From NCBI GenBank assembly GCA_016875875.1, contig VGOP01000003.1:1-64000 (forward strand): 64,000 bases of DNA, read 5' to 3'. Position 1 is the stretch's first letter; each line of letters starts with the position of its first letter. Below are positions 17,351-26,356 of this stretch, piece by piece. Both the position numbers and the translations under genes were made by a program. Below the pieces are notes generated by a model that was given only the letters and a program-made list of their open reading frames with translations, was not told the origin of the DNA and did not search any database. This DNA comes from Chloroflexota bacterium. GTDB lineage: Bacteria; Chloroflexota; Dehalococcoidia; GIF9; UBA5629.

Positions 17351-19807
17351 TCACACCTTCGCTGTATCGCCGAGCTCTTCCTCGACTTCCAACTCCTCTG
17401 CTGCCAGCTTCCGTTCGGAAAGCACCTTTCGGGCATAGGATATCTCCTCAGGCGTGACTTTCTGGCGCATCTCCTCAAGCTGGCGCATTATCTGAGCAAA
17501 CCGGGGCCCTTCAGCAGCGCTTATCCATTCCAGTTGCAGCCGTTCAGGACGAATACCTAGTTTTTCCAGCTTGTCCCACAGCTTATCAGCCCGGCGCATA
17601 GTCCAGTGATTAGCATTGATATAATGGCAGTCACCTAAGTGACATCCGGAGAGTAGCACCACGGGGGCACCTTTTTTGAAAGCATGGAGAATGAAGCTCT
17701 CATCTACCCTCCCGCTGCACATGGTACGGATGAAGCGGTTATTTGGTGGGAATTGCATCCTGGATACTCCGGCCAGGTCGCTGGCGGCATAGCTGCACCA
17801 GTTGCACAAGAAAGTAATAATCTTTTGCTCAGAGTCTGTCTCCAGGGCAGCATCTATCTGAGCAAGCACCTGGGCATCACTGAAGTGTTGCATGGTTACG
17901 GCATCGAAGCGGCATTCAGCAGCACAGGTGCCACAGCCGGCACAGGCGGCAGCTATCAATTGAGCTCCAGACTTAGCCTTGACATCTACCTTTATTGCCC
18001 CATAAGGACAGACGCGGGCACAGACACCGCACGAGGTGCAGTTGTTAAGGTCTACTATCGCTTTGATAGCCTCACCTTTGATGACACCGGCATTGAGGAG
18101 GATGGAACTACGGGCAGCGGCAGCCCCGGCTTGAGTAACACTATCCTTTATGTCCTTGGGCGCTTCGACGCAGCCGGCGAAGAAGATGCCTGGCGTCGGT
18201 GCATCTACCGGCTTGAGCTTGGGATGAGCTTCCATTAAGAACCCATCGCTGGTTTGAGACAGGTTCAGAACACCGATGAGCCGCTTCAGGTCAGCCTTTG
18301 GCTCAAGTCCCACCGAGAGTATCACCATATCCAGCTCGTACTCCTCCACCCGTGCCGTTGTGGTATTCTCCACCTTGACGAGGAGATTTCTGGCCTTCGG
18401 GTCTTCCTTAATTTCGCCAGGTATGCCTCGGATGTAGCGTACACCAACCTCTCTGGAGCGGCGAACCAGGTCTTCAAATCCCTTACCGAAGGCGCGAATA
18501 TCCATATAGAAGACGAAAATCTCGGCGTCCGGGTCATGCTCCTTGATGAGCAAACTGTCCTTCACTGTGTTCATACAGCACACGTTGGAGCAGTAGGGAT
18601 AACCGCGGTTCTCCGTTCGTGAGCCTACGCACTGTATAAAGCCAATGCGCTTAGGGGTTTTGTGGTCAGTGGGACGTACCAGATGACCTTCAGTAGGTCC
18701 GCCTCCGCATATCAGCCTCTCAAATTCCATGCTGGTGATGACATTCTCAAAACGAGTATAGCCGTACTCATCAAGCTGAGTCGGGTCATAAACATCCATG
18801 CCGGTGGCTACGATTATGGTACCAACTTCAAGCTCTATTATCTTGTCCTGCATGTTCAAATCTATACACTTCTTCTCGCAGGCATCCACGCATTTGACGC
18901 AGGCGACAGGTTTGTTTCCCAGACAGTGCTCCATGTCGATGAGGAAAGCTGAGGGCACTGCTTGAGGGAAGTCGATATAGGCTGCCTTGCGCGAGGAAAA
19001 GCCCTGCTGAAATTCATCGGGTAGCACTACAGGGCAGACCTCAGCACACTTGCCACAGGCGCTGCATGAGTTCTCATCCACGTATCGGGCTTTCTTACGG
19101 ACTCTGACTTTGAAGTTACCCACGTAGCCAGATACATCTTCCACGCTACTGTAGGCAAGCAGCCTGATTCTGGGATGGCGACCCACATCCATCATTTTGG
19201 GCCCGAGCACACATATAGAACAGTCCATTGTGGGGAATGTTTTGTCAAGCTGAGCCATAATGCCACCAATAGATGGCCTCTCCTCCACCAGATACACCTG
19301 ATGTCCAGCATCAGCGAGGTCCAACGCCGCCTGAATCCCAGCCACACCACCACCGATAACCAAAGCAGCATCAGTCACCGGGATTTCCATCTCCTGCTGC
19401 GGCTGGAGAAGTCGAGCCCGGGCTACCGCCATTTTAACAATATCTGCAGCTTTTTTAGTAGCCGACTCGCGGTCATAGAGGTGCACCCAACTACAATGTT
19501 CCCTGATGTTAGCCATTTCCAGCAAATAAGGGTTAAGCCCAACCTCAGCTACGCACTTACGGAAGGTGGACTCATGAAGTCGTGGGGTGCAAGAAGCTAT
19601 GACTACGCGGTTCAGTCTGTGTTCATTGATATGTCTGTTAATTTCTACCTGGCCGGGGTCAGCGCAGGTATACCGATTTCTCACCGCAACTACCACGCCA
19701 GGAAGCTCTTCTGCCGACCGCCGTACCTCTTCTGTATCCACAGATCCGGCAATGTTAAGCCCGCAATCACAAATAAAAACGCCTATCCTGAGTTCTTCTT
19801 CAGCCAA
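17351..19807 (-). CDS. hdrA: HdrA fused to MvhD domain (CoB-CoM heterodisulfide reductase A-like)
   Basis: 818 residues. Residues 1-135 are the HdrA N-terminal domain (GVFICDCGLNI, ASCTPRLHE). FAD is bound through GGGVAG (152-157) and the Cys motif PTMDCSIC (192-199) is intact. Ferredoxin clusters lie at C248-258, C590-600 and C622-632. From about 662 an MvhD-type domain follows (C668, C671, C697, C722, C727), normally the [2Fe-2S] subunit linking HdrA to a hydrogenase or dehydrogenase. HdrA is the flavin site of electron bifurcation/confurcation in Hdr complexes. TTG start directly abutting the HdrCB stop, with AGGAGG upstream. Confidence 0.93.
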   Translation of the reverse strand: MAEEELRIGVFICDCGLNIAGSVDTEEVRRSAEELPGVVVAVRNRYTCADPGQVEINRHINEHRLNRVVIASCTPRLHESTFRKCVAEVGLNPYLLEMANIREHCSWVHLYDRESATKKAADIVKMAVARARLLQPQQEMEIPVTDAALVIGGGVAGIQAALDLADAGHQVYLVEERPSIGGIMAQLDKTFPTMDCSICVLGPKMMDVGRHPRIRLLAYSSVEDVSGYVGNFKVRVRKKARYVDENSCSACGKCAEVCPVVLPDEFQQGFSSRKAAYIDFPQAVPSAFLIDMEHCLGNKPVACVKCVDACEKKCIDLNMQDKIIELEVGTIIVATGMDVYDPTQLDEYGYTRFENVITSMEFERLICGGGPTEGHLVRPTDHKTPKRIGFIQCVGSRTENRGYPYCSNVCCMNTVKDSLLIKEHDPDAEIFVFYMDIRAFGKGFEDLVRRSREVGVRYIRGIPGEIKEDPKARNLLVKVENTTTARVEEYELDMVILSVGLEPKADLKRLIGVLNLSQTSDGFLMEAHPKLKPVDAPTPGIFFAGCVEAPKDIKDSVTQAGAAAARSSILLNAGVIKGEAIKAIVDLNNCTSCGVCARVCPYGAIKVDVKAKSGAQLIAAACAGCGTCAAECRFDAVTMQHFSDAQVLAQIDAALETDSEQKIITFLCNWCSYAASDLAGVSRMQFPPNNRFIRTMCSGRVDESFILHAFKKGAPVVLLSGCHLGDCHYINANHWTMRRADKLWDKLEKLGIRPERLQLEWISAAEGPRFAQIMRQLEEMRQKVTPEEISYARKVLSERKLAAEELEVEEELGDTAKV

Positions 19808-20956
19808 TTAGCCTGCCTCCTGGTCCAGGGATCGGGCTGCCAAACTAGCCAGGTCCTGTATATCAATTTTGGGCATTTTCCCGTTTCGGCTTCGCTGGGT
19901 ACATTTCAAGTGAATTTGGCACTTTGGACAAGAAGTCACCAGCATCCCAGCTCCGGTAGCCTCTGCCTGGGTAAGGCGCTCATCCTGTATCTGTCGGTTT
20001 GTTGTTCCACAATGTACCCAAGAGCTTGCCCCACAACACAGTGCTCTCTCCCGGCTCTGCTCCATTTCCACCAAACTCAGGCCGTCCACTGCGCTTAATA
20101 TCAGGCGAGGTGAATCAAAAATCCTCAAGCCTCTCCCCAAGGTGCAAGGGTCCTGATAAGTAGCCTTTTCCTGTAGTTTACCAAGATGTAGCTCGCCGCT
20201 CTGTAGCAACGGAGCTACAGCCTCTGTCCAATATACCACTTCAGCGACTGTGCTGCCCAGCAATTTTGGATAGTCAACCTTCAACGAATAGTAACATTCA
20301 GGGCAGGTGGTGATGATTCTTTTGACGCCGAGGCGGTTAAATTCATCCACATTGGCCTGTGCCAGAGACACAAAGCTTTCTTTATCTCCCTGGAGGAGCA
20401 GGTCACGTCCGCAGCAACGCTCGTTAGCCAGAAGATTAAAGGATATTTTAGCGCGGTTAAGCAACCGCAGTGCTGCCTTCACACCCTTCAGCGTATTCAC
20501 TCCTAGGTCTCTGAACATAATGTCGAAATAGGGCGCGCAGCCCACGAAAAATATGGTGTCATATTGTGCAGATAGCTTGATATCCGGCGTTAGCCAGCCC
20601 AGACGTTCCTGGTGCACGTTTTCTCCGTTCATCAGATGCATCATTGACTGTAATGCCCCGCCATGACTGCACTGCGCCTGAGTTCCCTTAATAAGTGCCT
20701 CAGTTCTCAAAATACGAATGAACTCCGGAAATTCTACGCGATAATTGCAACGCTCCAGGCACATATAGCAATTAACACAGGACCAGATTGTCTCATCCTG
20801 AAAATTCCGGTCTTTCTGCTCCATGTTTCTCTGGACTATAAGTCGTGGGTTGAACTCTGGATTATACCGAGCAACCGGACAGACCACCGTACATTTGCCG
20901 CAATCAAGGCAAAGATGTATTCGTGTATCCTTTATTTCCTGCTTGTCTTTAAACAT
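19808..20956 (-). CDS. HdrC-HdrB fusion (heterodisulfide reductase-like, two CCG domains)
   Basis: 382 residues. N-terminal HdrC part with two [4Fe-4S] sites (C16-26 and C60-70). C-terminal HdrB part with two CCG modules: C140/C181-C182/C218-C221 and C271/C307-C308/C343-C346, which in HdrB hold the noncubane clusters that reduce heterodisulfide. In an organism without obvious methanogenic genes the substrate may be another disulfide or the unit may serve only electron transfer. It sits between MvhD and HdrA-MvhD in the operon. Confidence 0.92.
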   Translation of the reverse strand: MFKDKQEIKDTRIHLCLDCGKCTVVCPVARYNPEFNPRLIVQRNMEQKDRNFQDETIWSCVNCYMCLERCNYRVEFPEFIRILRTEALIKGTQAQCSHGGALQSMMHLMNGENVHQERLGWLTPDIKLSAQYDTIFFVGCAPYFDIMFRDLGVNTLKGVKAALRLLNRAKISFNLLANERCCGRDLLLQGDKESFVSLAQANVDEFNRLGVKRIITTCPECYYSLKVDYPKLLGSTVAEVVYWTEAVAPLLQSGELHLGKLQEKATYQDPCTLGRGLRIFDSPRLILSAVDGLSLVEMEQSRERALCCGASSWVHCGTTNRQIQDERLTQAEATGAGMLVTSCPKCQIHLKCTQRSRNGKMPKIDIQDLASLAARSLDQEAG

Positions 20957-20974
20957 TGCTGCTTGTATATCCTA

Positions 20975-21367
20975 TCATTGAGCCTGCTCTATTTCGGCTA
21001 TAAAGTTCTTCACCTGTTTCACAAAGCCAGCACCGTCACCTCGGGGTAAACGGGTAAGTTTGAGCTTTTTCAACCCCAAGCCCAACAACCCTAATACTCC
21101 GCGCGTCCTTTCATACTCTTTGACATTAAACTTGTCATCCTTCTCGTAGTAACAACCATCCGATTCACATCCTAAGAGCATCACCCCACCCGCTCCCAGC
21201 TCAAAAGCCTTAAGGATCAGACCTGAGTGCACACGAGAAAGACAACTCACCCTAACCACCTTTACCAATGGCGGATAGTTAAGACGGCTTTTTGCCGCTG
21301 CCTCAATGCAGCTAAGGCCGTCCCAGTTACAAGTAAAAACCACGATGTCGGCGTTGGTTCGGCTCAT
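20975..21367 (-). CDS. MvhD/FrhD-type iron-sulfur subunit
   Basis: 130 residues. CNWDGLSC (13-20), C42 and LGCESDGCYY (C67, C72) match the [2Fe-2S] delta subunit of MvhADG/HdrABC complexes. The start overlaps the stop of the HdrA/GltD gene by 4 nt. It is a second MvhD module in the same operon, in addition to the one fused to HdrA. Confidence 0.9.
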   Translation of the reverse strand: MSRTNADIVVFTCNWDGLSCIEAAAKSRLNYPPLVKVVRVSCLSRVHSGLILKAFELGAGGVMLLGCESDGCYYEKDDKFNVKEYERTRGVLGLLGLGLKKLKLTRLPRGDGAGFVKQVKNFIAEIEQAQ

Positions 21368-24300
21368 GTTGCCACACCAACCTTGCTAGATTTTTTCAAC
21401 TGGGCTTCGAGCGTACTAATTATGCTTAAATCGTTTTGCACAAGCTGAGTTATAGCACCGGTAGGACATGAGGTGATACAAGCTCCGCAACCCAGGCACA
21501 GCATCGGGTTAATAACAGCATAAGCAGTGCCTAAGTCACAAATTTTCATCTCTATATAAGGACACACCGCAGCACAATCACCACAGCCACGGCACAGCTG
21601 TCTATCGATATCAACCGCAGTAACCCGCGGTCTTAGCATGCCCTGGCTCAAATAACTTGAGACTCTAGCTGCCATTGCCCGTCCCATAATAACCTGTTTC
21701 TCAGGTGACTCCAATGCGCTTGACGACACGATAAATATACCGGTGGGGTCTCCGATAGCGAATTCTCGTAAGGTAAAACCTAAAATTACCCTATTGTCCA
21801 GGTGAGTATTCCACGCCAGAATACGGCCGACGAGACTTGTCTTGAAAGTGGCATCAGCCTGAGCAAGTATTTTATCCAACGCTCCAGTATCCACTATCAC
21901 TGCACCGGCTTTGATATTAGCTGTCTCCGATGGGTACTCAAGGATAGCTTCATAGTTTCCGGGCACACCATCAAGCCTTAATGTTCGGGGCCATGTCATG
22001 ACAGATATGCCCAGTTTTACAAGCTCCTTTAACAGACTAGCTTCTTTTTCGAGGTATTCGTTGGGTTGCTTTCCCTTTTTTCTCTTTAATTCTGACTTGT
22101 ATATGAGGGCTACCGAATAAGCCTGAGATGCCAGGCCTATTGCGGTTGCCAGACCGGAAAGCCCGGTGCTTATCACCAACGCGCCTTCGGTAATAGGGCG
22201 TCCCTTCAGTATCACCGGCAAGGTGTCTTGAGCCCGAACAACCCCTGAGCTGACTATCTCTATAGCCTTATGAGTAGCCTCCGCTGGATTGTCGCTATGC
22301 ACCCAGGCGCATTGCTCGCGAATATTAACAAATTCCACAACTGTACTGTGATCTGCACCCAAGTATCGGCTCAAATATCCTTGACACCTTACTCGCTGTT
22401 CAGTGCAACTGAAGCAGACCTGTTCCAGATTGCAACACCGACAAGCGGCTACGACCAGCCTGCTTAGTTGCTCTTCTGCGGCCAAAGTCTTAATCTCTTG
22501 TGCTCCATATTCAGTGCATATCTGAGATAACTCCTGGACACAAGAAACGCCAGGAAGGCGTTGTATTTCACTGACCACCTCAGAAAGGTTAATTATAGAA
22601 CTGATGCTGCCGCCACAGCGACACAGGACTACACCAGTACGCTCATCGCCAACACCGACCAGCCCCATCGTTTCTGGCTCGAAATTCAAGCGGCCGTCAT
22701 GATTCCCCTCGGCATCTGCACCAGTTGGGACAGTCTTCTCTCTTAGCTTCAACTCTTGTGCTATATCCAGTGCAATTGCTGAAGCACGACTAAGTTCATC
22801 CCATAAATCTCCGTCGCTTTCAGCTTCTACAACGAATATACCTGGGTCGGAAATCTGAAGAGTTCTGCCTTGCCCAGCCTCAGACTGAGACAGGTCAGCC
22901 GTGCCACTGTTAGAAATAAAATTAACTACAGCTCCAGCTTCTATTTTCACCGACTCGATAGTATCCTTATGGGAGACTGCACTTACCTGGCATACACGCT
23001 CACATTCCAGACAACCACTACAGAAGGCACAGCTAAGACAGCGTTCAGCCTCCAGCTTTGATACCTCCGCAGACAGCCCTCTGTTAGTTTCCTCGAAACT
23101 GCCCATCCTATCAGCATGGGGAAGCGTGGGCATCTTAGTACGCTTTTGGGGCGAGACATATCTCTCCTTAATATCGACCTCAACCGGCTCAGGGCTCTCT
23201 AGGCTGCGGTCTTTCCTCAGGTCACGTCCGCCGAGATACCTGTCTATTGACTCCGCAGCTCGGAGACCGGCAGCCATAGCTTCAACAACAGTGTTAGGGC
23301 CGGTGATACAATCACCACCGGCAAAGATATCAGGTATGTTGGTCTGAAGTGTTAATGGATCCACACTTATAGTTGCATCGTCATTGAGCTTGATATCCTT
23401 TAATCTTAGTAGCCCTGTACTTGGTCGCTGTCCTATAGCCACAACCACATGGTCAGCATCAATGGTAAACTCCGAGCCCTCAATGGGCACAGGTTGGCGT
23501 CGGCCGGTAGCATCGACCTTCCCCAGTTTCATCCGCTGGCAGCGTATGCCTGTAACCTTGGCCCCATCTCCGATGATTTCAACAGGGACAGTAAGATAAT
23601 CAATCAGCACGCCTTCTTCAAGAGCTTCCTCGACATGATCTTTTATGGCGGTCATTTCTTCTGACGTACGCCGATAAAGTATTCGCACAGTGCCTTTACT
23701 CCGTCTCTTCACTGCCCTTGCTGAATCCACAGCACTGTTGCCACCACCAATTACCACCACATTAGAACCGACAGTAGCACCTACCTTCAAATTGAGCGCA
23801 AAGAGCATTGAGATTACGTCGACAACACCTTCGAGGTCTTCACCGGGGATATTCAGTTTATTATTTAAACCAGCACCTATAGCCAAATAAAAAGCCCGGT
23901 AACCTTGTTCCCTCAGGTCGGAGAGCGTTATGTCTCGACCTACGATTACACCTGTCTTTATATCCACGCCCATAGCCTTAACTGCCTCTACCTCCCTCTC
24001 TCGCACCTCGCGGGGAAGACGGAACCGAGGAATACCTGTAGCCAGCATGCCACCAACCACCGCATGGGACTCAAATATAGTGGGCATATATCCTCGTCTG
24101 GCCAGTTCCCAGGCTGCTGCCAGCCCAGATGGCCCGCTGCCAACAATGGCTATTTTTTCTTCTCTGGGTTTGACTTGGCTTCTGCGGTTGTAATTAATGC
24201 TGCCAGATGCATTATCCGCAGCATAGCGATGCAGGGCCTGAATGAACACGGGGCTATCGACTTTAGCCCGCTGACAATCATCTTCGCATGGATGACTGCA

Positions 24301-24924
24301 TACCCGTCCGAGTATCCCAGCTAACGGTGCAGCTTCGTTGATGAGATTTAGAGCTTCGTCCGCCTTACCTTTAGCCAAAAGACAGATGAAACCGGGCACA
24401 TTGATACCGAGGGGACAAGCTGCCCGGCAAGGGGCGGTGTCGTTTTTATCTATGGAGTAAGCTGCCGGTATTGACTGAATCCCTACCAGTGGTGCATGGA
24501 TAGCGCCGTGTGCAAGGGTCAAACTACCGTGGGAAAACGGTATTTTGACTGGGCATGCTTCCTGACATTGGCCACAACTAGTGCACAATTTCTCATCAAC
24601 ATATCGGGGCAGTTTTTTCACCTTTAGATTAAATTGTCCCCGCTTCTTGGTTACAGCTTCCACACAAGAGTTAGTGTAAAGCTTAACCCCGGGATGAGTG
24701 GCTGCCCTGAGTAACAGTGGCCAAATGCGGAATTGTTCATTAGCAGAAGCATCTTGCGAGCGGCTACTTCCATTACCGTCTAAACTCAATGCCTTGGTAG
24801 AGACAATGAGGCTAACCTCAGCGCCCATTTGGACTAGATTCAAAGCACACTGGGCTGCACCAACGCTATTACCAATTACTGCAACACCCCTTGCCATCGA
24901 TACTATGCCTAGCTTTTCTTTCAA
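21364..24924 (-). CDS. 1186-residue composite HdrA-like / GltD-like (NADPH) flavoprotein
   Basis: Domain order: degenerate HdrA-type Rossmann unit (VIGNSVGAAQ, 16-25) without the PTxDCSIC Cys motif; ferredoxin cluster C114-124; GltD-type N-terminal Fe-S domain (C166, C170, C209, C213, C217); FAD site GSGPSG (262-267); NADPH site GGGNSA (393-398); GltD C-terminal IFAGGDCITGPN (about 533-544); a Cys nest C629-C645; an HdrA N-terminal domain (VVLCRCGGS at 765, CRCC at 828); a second degenerate Rossmann unit (STGLSGLATA); and two ferredoxin clusters C1111-1121 and C1143-1153. GltD modules exchange electrons between NADPH and Fe-S/flavin centres, so this looks like the NADPH port of an Hdr-based complex. 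It overlaps KorC by 4 nt. Confidence 0.9.
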   Translation of the reverse strand: MKEKLGIVSMARGVAVIGNSVGAAQCALNLVQMGAEVSLIVSTKALSLDGNGSSRSQDASANEQFRIWPLLLRAATHPGVKLYTNSCVEAVTKKRGQFNLKVKKLPRYVDEKLCTSCGQCQEACPVKIPFSHGSLTLAHGAIHAPLVGIQSIPAAYSIDKNDTAPCRAACPLGINVPGFICLLAKGKADEALNLINEAAPLAGILGRVCSHPCEDDCQRAKVDSPVFIQALHRYAADNASGSINYNRRSQVKPREEKIAIVGSGPSGLAAAWELARRGYMPTIFESHAVVGGMLATGIPRFRLPREVREREVEAVKAMGVDIKTGVIVGRDITLSDLREQGYRAFYLAIGAGLNNKLNIPGEDLEGVVDVISMLFALNLKVGATVGSNVVVIGGGNSAVDSARAVKRRSKGTVRILYRRTSEEMTAIKDHVEEALEEGVLIDYLTVPVEIIGDGAKVTGIRCQRMKLGKVDATGRRQPVPIEGSEFTIDADHVVVAIGQRPSTGLLRLKDIKLNDDATISVDPLTLQTNIPDIFAGGDCITGPNTVVEAMAAGLRAAESIDRYLGGRDLRKDRSLESPEPVEVDIKERYVSPQKRTKMPTLPHADRMGSFEETNRGLSAEVSKLEAERCLSCAFCSGCLECERVCQVSAVSHKDTIESVKIEAGAVVNFISNSGTADLSQSEAGQGRTLQISDPGIFVVEAESDGDLWDELSRASAIALDIAQELKLREKTVPTGADAEGNHDGRLNFEPETMGLVGVGDERTGVVLCRCGGSISSIINLSEVVSEIQRLPGVSCVQELSQICTEYGAQEIKTLAAEEQLSRLVVAACRCCNLEQVCFSCTEQRVRCQGYLSRYLGADHSTVVEFVNIREQCAWVHSDNPAEATHKAIEIVSSGVVRAQDTLPVILKGRPITEGALVISTGLSGLATAIGLASQAYSVALIYKSELKRKKGKQPNEYLEKEASLLKELVKLGISVMTWPRTLRLDGVPGNYEAILEYPSETANIKAGAVIVDTGALDKILAQADATFKTSLVGRILAWNTHLDNRVILGFTLREFAIGDPTGIFIVSSSALESPEKQVIMGRAMAARVSSYLSQGMLRPRVTAVDIDRQLCRGCGDCAAVCPYIEMKICDLGTAYAVINPMLCLGCGACITSCPTGAITQLVQNDLSIISTLEAQLKKSSKVGVAT

Positions 24925-25493
24925 TGCTTCAGTTTGTATTCATACCCCAGCGTGAAAGCTTTGATGTTAAATTCTCCCGTGCCTTTGGGCACAGTCGCCA
25001 GAATTGATTTTTTTAATGCTTCAGAAGAAACTACATCGCTGACTGCTGCGAGGAATCCAAGCATGATGATATTGGCTACTACCACCCTTCCCATCTCGCG
25101 GGCGAGATTGGTGGCCGGTATAGAAAGTATCTTAAAGTTCCGGGAGGTGTTTGGTTTTACCATGTCTGGGTCTATAATAACCAGTGCCTCTGGCCCGAGA
25201 TTTGGCGTGTACTTGTTATAGGCCTCTTGTGACATAATAACCAGCACCTGTGGGCTTGCCACGTATGGATAGCCTACAGGCTCATCAGAGACCACCACTT
25301 CAGCACTGCAGGAGCCACCCCGTGCTTCTGGGCCGTAGCTTTGAGTAAGGGTGGCAAATCTCTCTTTCTCGTATAATGAAACCGCCTGCCCCAGAATTTG
25401 ACCGGCAAGCACTATCCCCTGTCCGCCAGTACCGCTTAATCTTACTTCTATTCTGCTCAAGTCCCTTTCTCCAAGCAATCCCTCCCGAATCAT
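24921..25493 (-). CDS. korC: 2-oxoacid:ferredoxin oxidoreductase, gamma subunit (KorC-like)
   Basis: 190 residues from the ATG at 25493, 14 nt after the KorB stop. RLSGTGGQGIVLAG, QSYGPEARGGSCSAEVVVSDEP and MSQEAYNKY are the CoA-binding gamma-domain signatures. A frame continuing upstream to 25562 would overlap KorB by 55 nt and lacks the conserved start position, so it is less likely. The 3' end overlaps the HdrA/GltD gene (ATGA), tying the two enzymes into one translational unit. Confidence 0.92.
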   Translation of the reverse strand: MIREGLLGERDLSRIEVRLSGTGGQGIVLAGQILGQAVSLYEKERFATLTQSYGPEARGGSCSAEVVVSDEPVGYPYVASPQVLVIMSQEAYNKYTPNLGPEALVIIDPDMVKPNTSRNFKILSIPATNLAREMGRVVVANIIMLGFLAAVSDVVSSEALKKSILATVPKGTGEFNIKAFTLGYEYKLKH

Positions 25494-25507
25494 CCGCCTC
25501 GCGCCCG

Positions 25508-26356
25508 CTATCGTTTTTTCGGCTTGCTTGCTCTGCCAAGCATCTGCTGGTAGCAATCCCACAAAGTAGGCCGTTCTATATCAACAAATTTACCTACCAC
25601 AATGGGGCCATTTAGAGATAGCTCAACGTCTTTTGGGTCAGCCCCATCGCGGATGATACTTCTCTCTTGATAGCTGCGCATTTCATCTAGGCCACGTGGC
25701 AATTTATTTTGACGCCCGTAGACAGTAGGGCAGGGGCTGAGCACCTCTATAAAGCTAAAACCTGGTTTGGCCAAAGCTTCAGCGATTGACCTTTCCAGTT
25801 CTCGCAAATGCAACACTGTCCATCTGGCAACATATGTAGCACCACTGGCAGCAACCAGGTAAGGCAAGTTAAAAGGATACTCGAAGTTGCCATATGGTGA
25901 AGTGGCACTTCGAGCCTCGAGTGGCGTCGTCGGCCCCACCTGGCCACCGGTCATACCGTAATTGAAATTATTTATACAAATGACAGTCATATCGATATTA
26001 CGGCGGGCAGAATGAATAAGATGGTTACCTCCAATGGCCACAATGTCACCATCTCCTGAAAAGACCACTACATTCAATTCCGGATTTGCCAGTTTGAGGC
26101 CGGTAGCGAAGGGGAGAGCCCGACCGTGTGTGGTATGAAAAGAGTCCAGCTTAATGTAGCCGGCTACTCTACCCGAGCAGCCGATTCCGGAAACCACAGA
26201 TACTTTATCTGGATTCAGCCCAGCACGGTCAATAGCCCTGATAAAACATCCGGTCGCTGGTCCAATGCCACAGCCAGCACACCAAATGTGCGGTATCCTG
26301 TCTATTCTCAGATAGCAGTCTATAGGATTTGTATCTACTGTCAGCATCTTCATCAT
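25508..26356 (-). CDS. korB: 2-oxoacid:ferredoxin oxidoreductase, beta (TPP) subunit (KorB-like)
   Basis: 282 residues. IWCAGCGIG (24-32), FSGDGDIVAIGGNH and NNFNYGMTGGQVGPTTP form the TPP site; EVLSPCPTVYGRQNK near the C-terminal third is typical of KorB-like chains. The ATG overlaps the alpha-subunit stop by 4 nt. Likely substrates are 2-oxoglutarate or a related 2-oxoacid. Confidence 0.94.
   Translation of the reverse strand: MMKMLTVDTNPIDCYLRIDRIPHIWCAGCGIGPATGCFIRAIDRAGLNPDKVSVVSGIGCSGRVAGYIKLDSFHTTHGRALPFATGLKLANPELNVVVFSGDGDIVAIGGNHLIHSARRNIDMTVICINNFNYGMTGGQVGPTTPLEARSATSPYGNFEYPFNLPYLVAASGATYVARWTVLHLRELERSIAEALAKPGFSFIEVLSPCPTVYGRQNKLPRGLDEMRSYQERSIIRDGADPKDVELSLNGPIVVGKFVDIERPTLWDCYQQMLGRASKPKKR

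Noticed and set aside
19175-20098. Plus-strand open frame of 307 codons
   Set aside because: Antisense to HdrA and HdrCB; Cys/His-rich only because it mirrors their Cys codons.
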